DNA of 50,449 nt from positions 1-50,449 of the forward strand of contig MPMT01000034.1 in NCBI GenBank assembly GCA_002238645.1, read 5' to 3'. This DNA is from Alphaproteobacteria bacterium bin52. Lineage in GTDB: Bacteria; Pseudomonadota; Alphaproteobacteria; Thalassobaculales; Thalassobaculaceae. The position numbers and the translations under genes were made by a program. Positions 16,212 to 24,976 of the stretch are shown here, in pieces (position 1 is the first letter of the stretch; each line of letters starts with the position of its first letter). The notes beneath the pieces were generated by a model. The model had not been told where the DNA came from, did no database searches, and saw only the letters and a program-made list of their open reading frames with translations.

Positions 16212-16952
16212 GTGAAGACGATCAGGCAGAAGATTCGGCGCCTCGCCCCGGTCGCGCTTGCGCTGGCGGTAATGGCCACGCTCCCGGCGGCGGCGCAGAC
16301 CTCGGACGAACTCGATGCCGCCGAACTGGAGGCCGCCATCGCTGACGCCATCGTTCGAGTGTTCCGGATGCACGCGGAGAAGGGCGACGCCGAGGCTCAG
16401 AACAATCTCGGGGGCATGTATCAAAGGGGTGAAAGCGTGCCCCGGGACCATGCCGAGGCGGCGCACTGGTACCGCCGCTCGGCGGAGCAGGGCCACGCCA
16501 ACGCTCAGTTCAATCTCGGGATCACGTACGTCACGGGTGAGGGCATGCCCCAGGACCATGCCGAGGCGGCGCGCTGGTTCCGCCGCTCGGCGGAACAGGG
16601 CGACGCCATTGCTCAAAACAATCTCGGGGCCATGTACTACGAGGGTCAGGGCGTGCCCCAGGACTTTGCCGAGGCGGCGCGCTGGCTCCGCCACTCGGCG
16701 GAACAGGGCGACGCCATCGCTCAGCTCAATCTCGGGGGCATGTACGAACTCGGCCACGGGGTGGCACAGAATTTCGTTCAAGCGCACAAGTGGCTCAACC
16801 TCGCCGCTTCCCAACTCGGAACCTCGGATCAGGACCAGCGCGACACAGCGGTGCGCAGCCGCGATCGGGTCGCCGCTCTGTTGAGCCCGACCGAGATCGC
16901 CGAAGCGCAGCGCCTGGCACGGGAGTGGCGACCTGGGCAGGCCCCGGACTGA
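16212..16952 (+). CDS. Sel1-repeat secreted protein, copy 2
   Basis: 246 residues from a GTG, behind a GGGAGT. A signal peptide (ending LPAAAQT) is followed by four to five Sel1 repeats (AEKGDAEAQNNLGGMYQRGE and so on) and a C-terminal helical segment (HKWLNLAASQLG, RDRVAALLSPTEIAEAQRLA) common in Sel1-family proteins. It is probably periplasmic and protein-binding. Its coupling to an integrase in both copies suggests it is the fixed cargo of the cassette. Confidence 0.85.
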   Translation: MKTIRQKIRRLAPVALALAVMATLPAAAQTSDELDAAELEAAIADAIVRVFRMHAEKGDAEAQNNLGGMYQRGESVPRDHAEAAHWYRRSAEQGHANAQFNLGITYVTGEGMPQDHAEAARWFRRSAEQGDAIAQNNLGAMYYEGQGVPQDFAEAARWLRHSAEQGDAIAQLNLGGMYELGHGVAQNFVQAHKWLNLAASQLGTSDQDQRDTAVRSRDRVAALLSPTEIAEAQRLAREWRPGQAPD

Positions 16953-17175
16953 CCTGGCCACGCTGGCGGCGCGTTGCTGCCACACCGCCGCCCTCCTCCC
17001 GCCCGAGAAATTCGCCAAGAGGTTTCCGTACGCCGATGTTTCTGCGATACCTGCAAGAACGGCATGAATGATCGGCTGAAAATCAGGCTCGCAATGCCAG
17101 CGCCGGCGAGATCGGGTCCCGAGCTGGTCTCCGCGAGCTGCGCAGGACCAGGTTTCAGCCGGTCATTCGTTCCGA

Positions 17176-17853
17176 TCAGCGCACAATCTGCATGCCGACC
17201 ATGCGTGACGTCCAGACCACCTTGCCGACGATGCGAAAGGCGGGGGTCCAGGAAACCGTCTCGAACTCCGGATTGTCCGCGACCATCTGCCATTCCGACC
17301 CGCATTTTCGCAGCCGCCGCACAGTGAGTTCAGGAGCCTCGATCACAAACACGTGATCGTGACGGCGTCTCGTGCGCCGCAGGTCGACCAGGCCAACGGC
17401 GCCGACCGGAAACTCCGGCGCCATAGAGTCATCGAAAAACTCAATCACCTCGCACTTCAGCGGGTTCAGGTTGAACTCGAGCAGAAACTCCAGACCAAAC
17501 GACACGCAGCCGTTCGGGCTGAAGCCGATCCATTCGGGCTGGTGCCCGTCGCGCATCGGCACCGGGTACGGTGTGAGGATCTCGCCGCGGCGCTGCCCCC
17601 AGCGATGGCTATCGGAATCCGGCGGCAGAACCGCAACGTCCGACACCGCGCGTGGTGGGCCGATGTAACACTCCAATCCGACAGCGTCACAGATCTCATA
17701 CACTCTCTCGATCGACGGCGTGCGGCCGCGCATCACGGATCGGATCGCGTCCCGGTTCAGCCCAAACTTCTCGGCGGCAGTGATCGGTGTCAGGCCGATC
17801 TGCTTGAGGTGGTCGTCCAGGATCTGCGCAAATTGACGCACAACGGGTGCCAT
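17176..17853 (-). CDS. LexA/CI-like repressor with S24 peptidase-like domain
   Basis: 225 residues from the ATG at 17853. The N-terminal helix-turn-helix (about residues 10-50: LTPITAAEKFGLNRDAIRSV) is followed by a LexA/CI-type C-terminal domain with the serine region FFDDSMAPEFPVGAVGLVD. The usual catalytic lysine is not evident where expected (ELTVRRLRK), so self-cleavage is uncertain. Such genes control prophages or mobile elements; this one probably governs part of the island. Its upstream sequence holds the inverted GATCGGGGATAAT copy at 17859-17876, a possible operator or promoter. Confidence 0.8.
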   Translation of the reverse strand: MAPVVRQFAQILDDHLKQIGLTPITAAEKFGLNRDAIRSVMRGRTPSIERVYEICDAVGLECYIGPPRAVSDVAVLPPDSDSHRWGQRRGEILTPYPVPMRDGHQPEWIGFSPNGCVSFGLEFLLEFNLNPLKCEVIEFFDDSMAPEFPVGAVGLVDLRRTRRRHDHVFVIEAPELTVRRLRKCGSEWQMVADNPEFETVSWTPAFRIVGKVVWTSRMVGMQIVR

Positions 17854-17858
17854 ATACG

Positions 17859-17876
17859 CCACAATTATCCCCGATC
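17859..17876 (-). promoter_or_regulatory. Inverted copy of GATCGGGGATAAT element before the repressor gene
   Basis: An 18-base match (17 identical) to 12883-12900 in the opposite orientation, 6 bases before the repressor ATG. It contains a GATAAT that could serve as a -10 box, or be the binding site of the repressor itself. Confidence 0.35.
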
Positions 17877-18115
17877 CTACTGCCTCGACCAGGCCCGGCA
17901 CTGCGACGTCGCGCGCAGCGCAACCGCCACCGCGCCGCGGCCGGCGACGGCCGAGCCGAAGCCGCCGCCGTCATCCAGGACCGGGAAGCCGCACGCTGGC
18001 AGCGCAGGACCGGTTTTCAGCAGGATCGCCTGCGAGAGGCCCGGAATCGGCCCGTGTGGGCGCGTTGCGCTCGGGCAGGTGTTTGGGGTCGCCTGGCGGA
18101 GCCGACAACGCCCGT

Positions 18116-18137
18116 TTCCCGGTTGCGCAACCGGGAA
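18116..18137. repeat. Perfect 22-base palindrome
   Basis: Half-site TTCCCGGTTGC followed by its exact reverse complement. The core CCCGGTTGCGCA recurs at 18253 and 18274. It looks like a protein-binding site (repressor or recombinase). Confidence 0.6.
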
Positions 18138-18252
18138 GGCGGTGCCGGCGGTAGCCTCAGGCGGACGCCGGGCACCGCCCAACCCGTCGTCTTTGACTTT
18201 GGTTTTGGGCACGAGAAATCTCCAGTTATTTCAATACGGTGATCCCGGAAAA

Positions 18253-18288
18253 CTCCCCGGTTACGCATTCAGACTCCCCGGTTGCGCA
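18253..18288 (+). repeat. Two CTCCCCGGTTRCGCA motifs, 21 bases apart
   Basis: CTCCCCGGTTACGCA at 18253-18267 and CTCCCCGGTTGCGCA at 18274-18288, related to the palindrome at 18116. The spacing of two helical turns suggests cooperative binding by a dimer. Confidence 0.5.
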
Positions 18289-18487
18289 GTCCGTTTCAGG
18301 ACGATTGTTTGCCCGTCACGGCCGCCACTGGCACCATGCGAATGCCAACCTCGCCGGTCCGCGCATCGACCTGGCGGTCCAGGCGGACCAGGCCGATGGA
18401 GGGTCTGAGTTTCCGGCTGCAAGCTGGCGGTATCATGGAGACGTGCGTAGCGGGTCGTCACGCGGCCGCGACGCGGAGGCGCATTCA

Positions 18488-18769
18488 ATGCACGGTGTGA
18501 CGCGGACCGACAGGACCGTACTTGTATTCAGCCTGCTGGCGGCAGCGTATTTCGGGTTCCTCGCGCTCGATTCATTGGTCTTCAAGCTGGACTCGATACT
18601 GCTGGGCGTGGTGCGCGAGTTGTTGACCATTCCTCTGATTGTGGCCGTGGCGGCGGCGCTCGTCTTCTCCGCGGTTCGCCTCCTGACGAAGCGGCGGCGC
18701 GTCAACCTCTGCAACGTCGGCTCCGCGTTGATCCTGTTCACCCTCAACCTCGTCATCTGGGGCATCTGA
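18488..18769 (+). CDS. Small three-helix membrane protein
   Basis: 93 residues from the ATG at 18488, with GGAGG about 8 bases upstream. Three hydrophobic segments are visible (TVLVFSLLAAAYFGFLAL, LLTIPLIVAVAAALVFSAV, NVGSALILFTLNLVIWGI) with a basic loop (LTKRRRVNLC) between the last two. The function is unknown. It is isolated in the island and lies downstream of the CCCCGGTTGCGCA motifs, which may control it. Confidence 0.6.
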   Translation: MHGVTRTDRTVLVFSLLAAAYFGFLALDSLVFKLDSILLGVVRELLTIPLIVAVAAALVFSAVRLLTKRRRVNLCNVGSALILFTLNLVIWGI

Positions 18770-18829
18770 CGAGTCGCCGCGCGCAAGCGGCGGCGCCGAC
18801 GGCCTCGCGGCACCGTATCCAGCGCTTAG

Positions 18830-18844
18830 TTGGTCTTAATTGGT
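18830..18844 (+). repeat. TTGGTCTTARTTGGT direct repeat, copy 2
   Basis: TTGGTCTTAATTGGT, partner of 9597-9611, one mismatch. Confidence 0.3.
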
Positions 18845-18970
18845 TTGACGCAGATTGCGTTCCCCCGCCCCGGCCCTATTGACTTCTTTACGCGATAGGA
18901 ACCGCGCGCCCGGTCCGAGTCAGGGGTCCTCTGGCACCCTGTCGGGTTGCGGGACCAGCCGAACCGGCCG

Positions 18971-19013
18971 GCAGCGGCTCCGCCATCACCTGTTCCTTCA
19001 CCGCTCCGACAAT
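18971..19013 (+). repeat. 43-base direct repeat, copy 2
   Basis: Partner of 11148-11190, with a single mismatch. It lies just before the truncated halogenase gene, so both copies of the repeat sit at points where a gene is cut. Confidence 0.7.
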
Positions 19014-19084
19014 GCCCGTTATCGGTCGATTGGTCCGCACACTGGACCAACACCGCGATCATCCGTCGCAGTCCGGCGGTCATC

Positions 19085-19795
19085 AGCGCAGGGCGTGACG
19101 GCCCGGTCCTGCGGCCGACCTACACCCGCGCGGTTGCCCGTCCCCATGGCTGGGTCTTCGTGATCCCGCTGACGTCACACACGTCCTACGGCTACATCGT
19201 CAACCGTGACGTGTCGGAACGGGCTGACGTGGAACGGGACTTCGACGCGCTGCTTTCAGAAGACGGCGTGACGGAATTCGAGCCGCGCGCGGTGATTCCG
19301 TTTCCCAACTTCGTGCATCGCCGGATCTACAATGGCGCGGTGGCCCGCATTGGCAATGCCGCCAGCTTTTTCGAGCCCCTCGAGGCAACGGCGATCATGC
19401 TTGCCTAGATGCAGGTCGGGATGATCCTGCAGGCGCGTTTCAATTGGCCCGCGGAGCATCGGGAACGTAATGCGCCCGTGATCAACCGGTTTCTCGTCAA
19501 CTCCATGCTCTGTTGCAGACTGTTTGTCGGCTGGCACTACAGTTGCGGCTCCAGGTACGACAGCGAATTCTGGCGATACGCCCGCGACCGGGCATGGCCG
19601 ACATACCGTCAGGTCGCCGATCCCGCGGCGGCAGACTGCGATGCGCTACGCAGGTTCGATGACATGATCGGACTGATCAACCGGGAGGTGGTGGACAGGG
19701 AGGACTGGATGCGGACCCGTGCGGTGTTTCCGCTCACCAGCTACGCCCAGATTGCCCAGGGTCTCGGATGTTATCCGGGGCTTGACGGCCACTGA
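19085..19795 (+). pseudogene. Flavin-dependent (tryptophan-type) halogenase, C-terminal fragment
   Basis: The frame resembles the C-terminal half of tryptophan-halogenase-family enzymes: HGWVFVIPLTSHTSYGYI, then GNAASFFEPLEATAI (the family FLEPLE-S/T motif) and a helical tail (RNAPVINRFLVNSM, FWRYARDRAW). The FAD-binding N-terminus (GxGxxG) and the halogenase WxWxIP region are missing, and an in-frame TAG at 19406-19408 interrupts it. It is therefore a truncated, inactive remnant. Confidence 0.7.
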
Positions 19796-20076
19796 AGCGC
19801 GCTCCGCGCATTGCGTCGGCAGGCCGAGCCGGAATTTGCCCCGGGATCGCGAACAGGCGTCCGGGGAGCGATGTCGCATCCACGGTAACCGCCCGCGCAT
19901 CCGGTGACTGCTGCCCGGCGTGCTGCTAGGGTGCCGCCGCTCGTCGCGGGCGGCCCCGCCTGCAGTATGCTGGTCATGATCCGGTGCGAATTCGCTCGCG
20001 GCAGATCCGGACCACGTCTCGATGAAGTGAAAGGAGACGGAGAATTTCCGAACGGAACCGCGGATGGCGCATCGGA

Positions 20077-22134
20077 GTGGATGTCGGCGGAACCTTCACC
20101 GACGTTGTTCTGGTCAACAACACCACTGGGGACGTGTCCGTCTCCAAGGTGCTGAACCGTCACGACGACCGCGCCGAGACCGTTGCGGAGGCCATCCGGG
20201 GCCTGCTTGAGCGCATGAACGTCGCGGCCGGCGAGGTCGGCTGGATCAGCCACGGCACGACGATTGCGACCAACGCCGTGCTCGAGCGCAAGGGTGCGAA
20301 GACCGCACTGATCACCAACCGGAACTTCAGGGACATTCTCGAAATCGGCCGCTTTGCGCGCCCGGCCGAACTGATCTACCGCATCCACCAGGACAAGCCC
20401 CGGCCGCTGGTGCCGCGTCGTCTCCGCCTCGGTGTTGCCTGCCGCGTCGACCGGCGCGGCGACGTGCATGCCGATCTCGACACTCCGGACCTGGAATCGG
20501 CGATTGCCGTGATTGCGGACGAGGAGGTCGAAAGCGTCGCGGTGTGTTTCCTGTTCTCCTTCCTCAACCCGGTGCACGAGGAACAGGTGGGGGAACGACT
20601 GCGCGCCGCCCTTCCCCGGCTCGAGGTCGTGCTGTCCAGCGAGATCCTGCGCGAGTTCCGGGAGTTCCCGCGAACTTCCACCACGGTGTTCGCAGCCTAT
20701 GTTGCGCCGGTACTGCGAACCTACATCTCCGCGCTGCTCATCCGGCTGGCGGAGTGCGGCATCACCTGCCCCCTGTATGTCTTCCAGTCGAGCGGCGGCG
20801 TTGCCACGCCCGGGATCGTCATGCGCAATCCGGCGCTCACCATGTTGTCGGGTCCGGCCGGTGCTGTCGTCGGTGCGGCGGAAATCTGCGGCCGGGCGGG
20901 GTATCGCGACCTCATCACGATGGACATCGGCGGCACCTCTCTGGACACCTGCCTGGTTCGGGATTCAGTCGCGGAGACCGCGACGACGCGCGAGATCGAC
21001 ATGTTTCCCGTCGCGGTTCCGATGCTGGACATCCACACCATCGGTGCCGGCGGGGGTAGCGTCGTTCGCGTCGACCAGGTCGGCGGGGTCAGGATCGGGC
21101 CGGAGAGCATGGGCGCCCGGCCCGGCCCTGCCTGCTACGGCCTCGGTGGGGACCGGGCGACCCTGACCGACATCAACCTGCTGATGGGCCTGATCGATCC
21201 CGACGGATTCGCAGGCGGCGAAGTACAGCTCGACCGCTCCCGGGCCGAGGCGGTCGTCCGGCGCGAAGTCGCCGCGCCGCTCGACGTGGACATTTCCACT
21301 GCGGTGGCCGGCGTGTTCCGGGTTGCCACAAGCCAGATTGCCGAGGCCATAGGAACCGTAACCACCGAGCGAGGCAGCGACCCGCGCGACTACACCCTGG
21401 TGGCATTCGGCGGCGGCGGTCCCCTGCACGCGGCTGCGGTTGCCCGTGAGCTCGGGATCGGGCGCATCGTCGTTCCGCGCCATCCAGGCCTGTTCTCCGC
21501 GCGCGGCATTGCGACGGCCGACTTTGCCCACGTCTACGTGCAGTCCGTGCTGCGCCCGGTTGCCGATACGCATCCCGACACGGTCCTCGCGGTCATGGAA
21601 ACCCTGCTGCAACGTGCGGTGGCCGATCTCGATGCCGAGGGAATCCCCGGGGAAAGCCGGGAACTGTCGCACTTGTTCGACCTGCGCTATGTCGGTCAGA
21701 CCACCGAGATACCCGTGCCGGTTCAGGGCGGCGCCGAACTGGTGCGCGACGGGTTCCGGTCCGTAACCGCGCGGTTCCACCGGCTGCATGAGCGTCTGTA
21801 CAGCTACAGTGTTCCGGAAGAGCCAGTCGAACTCGTCAACCTGCGCCTCCATGCGGTTGGCAGGGTCGGAACCCTGCCGCTGCCGGTGACGGAGAGCACG
21901 GAAGCGGGAGCGGGACCGGTCGGAGAGCGGGCGGCGCTGATGCCGGGTGACGCTGCCATGCGCTCGGTCCCGGTCTACCAGCGTGCCCGGCTCGTCCCCG
22001 ATGTCGTGATCACCGGCCCGGCGCTGGTTGAAGAGGCTTCGTCGACGACGGTGGTGCTCGAGGGCATGACGGCGGGGGTGGACAGCTTCGGCAACCTGAT
22101 CCTCGGTCCCGACGGCAAGGGATGGAACCTGTGA
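20077..22134 (+). CDS. hyuA: Hydantoinase/oxoprolinase subunit A (HyuA family)
   Basis: About 685 residues. It shows the ASKHA-type phosphate motif DVGGTFTDVVLV at the N-terminus, HGTTIATNAVLERKGAKTAL, the mid-protein MDIGGTSLDTCLV, and GAGGGSVVRVDQVGGVRIGP. The family cleaves five-membered cyclic amides (hydantoins, 5-oxoproline) with ATP, together with HyuB. The listed start is a GTG, but family members carry RWRIGVDVGG, and those residues are encoded just upstream in frame. A good AAGGAG (20031-20036) would place the true start near an ATT at 20044, so the start is uncertain. The last 13 bases overlap hyuB. Confidence 0.88.
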   Translation: MDVGGTFTDVVLVNNTTGDVSVSKVLNRHDDRAETVAEAIRGLLERMNVAAGEVGWISHGTTIATNAVLERKGAKTALITNRNFRDILEIGRFARPAELIYRIHQDKPRPLVPRRLRLGVACRVDRRGDVHADLDTPDLESAIAVIADEEVESVAVCFLFSFLNPVHEEQVGERLRAALPRLEVVLSSEILREFREFPRTSTTVFAAYVAPVLRTYISALLIRLAECGITCPLYVFQSSGGVATPGIVMRNPALTMLSGPAGAVVGAAEICGRAGYRDLITMDIGGTSLDTCLVRDSVAETATTREIDMFPVAVPMLDIHTIGAGGGSVVRVDQVGGVRIGPESMGARPGPACYGLGGDRATLTDINLLMGLIDPDGFAGGEVQLDRSRAEAVVRREVAAPLDVDISTAVAGVFRVATSQIAEAIGTVTTERGSDPRDYTLVAFGGGGPLHAAAVARELGIGRIVVPRHPGLFSARGIATADFAHVYVQSVLRPVADTHPDTVLAVMETLLQRAVADLDAEGIPGESRELSHLFDLRYVGQTTEIPVPVQGGAELVRDGFRSVTARFHRLHERLYSYSVPEEPVELVNLRLHAVGRVGTLPLPVTESTEAGAGPVGERAALMPGDAAMRSVPVYQRARLVPDVVITGPALVEEASSTTVVLEGMTAGVDSFGNLILGPDGKGWNL

Positions 22135-23819
22135 CGGTCGACGCCTTTTCCCTCGCCGTGCTCCACGGCTCGCTCATCGCCATCGCGCGGGACATGAAGA
22201 TCATGACCATGCGCACGGCCTATACCCAGCTGTGGAAGGAACAGGGAGACCTTTCCTGCTGCCTGATGAACGAGGATGGCGAGATCATCGCCCAGGATCC
22301 GAACGGCTTTCCCATCCACGTCACCACCATGCCGCTGCAGCTGCAGGGGACGATCGACGCGATCGGGCTTGACAGCCTGCGACCGGGAGACGTGCTCGCC
22401 ACCAACGACCCGTTCATCGGCGGCACGCACCTGCCCGACGTGCTGATCGCGCGGCCGGTATTCCTCGAAGACGAACTCTACGCCTTTGCGTGCAATCGCG
22501 GGCACTGGGCGGATATCGGCGGCATGGGGCCGGGAAGCTACTCGCCGGCAACCACCGACATCCACCAGGAAGGCATCTTCATTCCGCCGGTGAAGCTGTT
22601 CAGGGCCGGGCATCCCGATCCGGGCGTGTTCGAGATGATCATGTCCAATATCCGCAACCGGTCGACGGGCCTGGGCGACCTGCGCGCGCAGTACGCGTCA
22701 TGCGAAACCGCCCAGCGCCGCCTGCACGCGCTGGCCTCGCGCTACGGCCTCGGCACGCTGCGGGAGGCAATGACCGAGATCATCACCCGGTCGGAATGGA
22801 TGACGCGCGCGCGCATCGCCGAGTTTCCCGACGGGACCTACCGCGCCCGCGACTGCCTCGACGGGGATGGACAATCGAGCCGGCAGACATGGATCGATGT
22901 TCGCATCGATATCCGCGGCAGCGACATGGTGGTCGATCTCACCGGCAGCAGCGAGCAGTCGGCAGGCGGCATGAACTGCTCCCACTCCGCTGCCGCATCG
23001 GCCGTGCACTACGCCATCAAGTCTATCTCTGACCCGGAGAATCCGCCCAATGCCGGCAGCTACAGGCCGGTCATTGTCAGGACCCGTCCGGGAACACTGG
23101 TCGATGCCCGCAAACCGGCCTCGATGGTGGGGTTCGGCGACGTCTGCTACCGCGTGCTCGACGCGACCATGACGGCGCTCGCGGGCGCCGTGGGTGACCG
23201 GGCCATCGCCAGCGGCTCCGGATCGACCGGTACCGCTGTCATCGCTGGGCGCCGGCCCCGGGAGGATGGCGGGGGCTCCTTCACCACGCTCGAACTCTCG
23301 TCAGGCGCGTACGGTGCGCGCGCCGTGCGCGACGGGATGAACGCCATCCGCTACGGACCGGGCAATGCGGGACACATTCCCATCGAAGCGGACGAGATGG
23401 AAAACCCGCTGTTCTTCGAAGCCTACGAGATCGTGCCCGATACAGGCGGTGCGGGCCGCTTCCGAGGCGGCAACGGCTTTGTCCGTGCCTTCCGGGTCGA
23501 AGCGGACGGTGCCCGGCTGTGCCTGTGCGCCGACAGGCACGAGACACAACCTCCCGGGCTTTGCGGCGGGCGACCGGGCGCGGTCGCACGCTACGTGCTG
23601 GACCCCGGCTCCGAACGGGAACGGGTGCTGGGGAGCAAGACCCCGTACCTGGACCTGGCACCCGGTACGCTGGTGCACCTGCAGTCCGCCGGTGGAGGAG
23701 GCTACGGTAACCCCGGTGACCGCGACCCGGTGCGTGTCGCGCAGGATCTGAAGGACGGCTACATAACCGGGAGGCGCGCGCGCGAGGACTACGGCCGTTC
23801 GGCAGATCCCGAGGAGTAG
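22122..23819 (+). CDS. hyuB: Hydantoinase/oxoprolinase subunit B (HyuB family)
   Basis: 565 residues of the HyuB family, the partner of HyuA in ATP-dependent opening of hydantoin- or oxoproline-like rings. Motifs include SLIAIARDMKIMTMRTAYTQ, the metal/glycine-rich TNDPFIGGTHLPDV and GGRPGAVARYVL. It starts inside the end of hyuA (overlap 13 bases), so the two are translationally coupled. The exact substrate cannot be read from sequence; the facing polyamine-type transporter may import it. Confidence 0.9.
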   Translation: MEPVTVDAFSLAVLHGSLIAIARDMKIMTMRTAYTQLWKEQGDLSCCLMNEDGEIIAQDPNGFPIHVTTMPLQLQGTIDAIGLDSLRPGDVLATNDPFIGGTHLPDVLIARPVFLEDELYAFACNRGHWADIGGMGPGSYSPATTDIHQEGIFIPPVKLFRAGHPDPGVFEMIMSNIRNRSTGLGDLRAQYASCETAQRRLHALASRYGLGTLREAMTEIITRSEWMTRARIAEFPDGTYRARDCLDGDGQSSRQTWIDVRIDIRGSDMVVDLTGSSEQSAGGMNCSHSAAASAVHYAIKSISDPENPPNAGSYRPVIVRTRPGTLVDARKPASMVGFGDVCYRVLDATMTALAGAVGDRAIASGSGSTGTAVIAGRRPREDGGGSFTTLELSSGAYGARAVRDGMNAIRYGPGNAGHIPIEADEMENPLFFEAYEIVPDTGGAGRFRGGNGFVRAFRVEADGARLCLCADRHETQPPGLCGGRPGAVARYVLDPGSERERVLGSKTPYLDLAPGTLVHLQSAGGGGYGNPGDRDPVRVAQDLKDGYITGRRAREDYGRSADPEE

Positions 23820-23844
23820 GCGCCGCCGCACATGCCGCGTCGGT

Positions 23845-24966
23845 TCAGGCGACGTGCAGGCGGGCGCGGTTTGCAGGCCATCCCACGGCCACGTCGTCGC
23901 CCGGTTCGAAACGGCCGTTGTCACCGCTGTCCGACATGACGCGTGCGACGACCTCGGTTCCGTCGGGCAGCTGGACGAGATGAGAGACGGTCAGACCCAG
24001 GTAGACGTCCTCGACATACCGCGCCGGGACGACCTGCCATGAAGCGCCGATGTCCTCGTCGCGACCGGCAATGCGCAACAGTTCCGAGCGGATCGAGAAG
24101 GCGGCACGTTCACCCGTCGAGATGGAGGCAGCCGGCGCGGGAACCTCGATCTTCGCGAAACCGATGTCGAGCGTGGCCCCGGTAGCGGAGACATCCGACA
24201 CCGTGCCCTCCAGCACGTTGTTGTCACCGATGAATTCGGCGGTGAAGCGCTTGTTCGGTGTTTCGTACACGTCCCGTGCGGATCCCTCCTCGACCAGTTC
24301 CCCGTCGGCGATGATGGCGATCCGGTCGGCCACGGTCAGCGCTTCCTCCTGGTTGTGGGTCACGTGGATGAACGTGATCCCGACCTTCTCCTGGATGCGC
24401 TTCAATTCCAGGCACATGTCCTTGCGTAGCTTGGCATCGAGCGAGGCGAGGGGCTCGTCGAGCAACAGGATGTCGCGCTCCAGCACCAGGGACCGGGCAA
24501 GCTGGACACGCTGTTGCTGGCCGCCCGAAAGCTCGTGCGGCATGCGCCGGTTGTAGCCCACGAGCCCGACCATGGCGAGCATGCGGTCCACCCTGTCGCG
24601 GATGTCGCTTGCCGGAACCCTGAGCAGCTTCAGCCCGTAGGCAACATTGCGCTCGACCGTCATGTGGGGGAACAGCGCGTAGTTCTGGAAGACCATCGAG
24701 GTCGGCCGGCGGTTGGGCGGCAGGTGGCTGACGTCGTGCCCGTGCAGGAAGATGCGCCCCGCACTTGGCCGCAGGAAGCCGCCGATCAGGCGCAGCAGCG
24801 TCGTCTTCCCGCCCCCGCTCGGTCCCAGCAGCGCGTAGTACCTGCCGCTTTCGATGGAAAAGCTGACCGACTTCAGGGCCGTGACGGGCCCGTAGTTCTT
24901 GCCCAGTTCGACAACTTCCACGGCTTTGGCGGCAGGTTCGGTCATGGCTTCCGGTGTCGCTGGCAT
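23845..24966 (-). CDS. ABC transporter ATP-binding protein, PotA-like
   Basis: 373 residues. The ATPase has Walker A GPSGGGKTT, signature LSGGQQQRVQLARSL and Walker B ILLLDEPLASLDAKL, followed by a TOBE-type C-terminal domain (from about residue 290). It energises uptake by the two permeases encoded upstream, 10 bases away. A second in-frame ATG at 24945 is possible. It is the last gene of a binding protein-permease-permease-ATPase operon for a polyamine or other small organic cation/amide. Confidence 0.9.
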   Translation of the reverse strand: MPATPEAMTEPAAKAVEVVELGKNYGPVTALKSVSFSIESGRYYALLGPSGGGKTTLLRLIGGFLRPSAGRIFLHGHDVSHLPPNRRPTSMVFQNYALFPHMTVERNVAYGLKLLRVPASDIRDRVDRMLAMVGLVGYNRRMPHELSGGQQQRVQLARSLVLERDILLLDEPLASLDAKLRKDMCLELKRIQEKVGITFIHVTHNQEEALTVADRIAIIADGELVEEGSARDVYETPNKRFTAEFIGDNNVLEGTVSDVSATGATLDIGFAKIEVPAPAASISTGERAAFSIRSELLRIAGRDEDIGASWQVVPARYVEDVYLGLTVSHLVQLPDGTEVVARVMSDSGDNGRFEPGDDVAVGWPANRARLHVA

Positions 24967-24976
24967 GGAGTGTCGG

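Larger units (their letters stand above)
15226..16952 (+). repeat. Integrase-Sel1 cassette, copy 2 (complete)
   Basis: Partner of the direct repeat at 7868-9435. This copy keeps the full palindrome, a full-length integrase with its own stop, and a full Sel1 protein, so it is the better model for the ancestral cassette. Confidence 0.85.
17882..18487. other. Gene-poor region with operator-like repeats
   Basis: No credible gene. It holds a perfect 22-base palindrome, two related half-motifs and a long hairpin (GGCGGTGCC at 18138-18146 with GGCACCGCC at 18171-18179). Confidence 0.5.
18770..19084. other. Gene-poor stretch with element scars
   Basis: No gene seen. It contains the second TTGGTCTTARTTGGT repeat, the second 43-base repeat, and an inverted repeat TTGGTCC-N7-GGACCAA at 19030-19050, after which the halogenase fragment begins. 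Confidence 0.5.
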
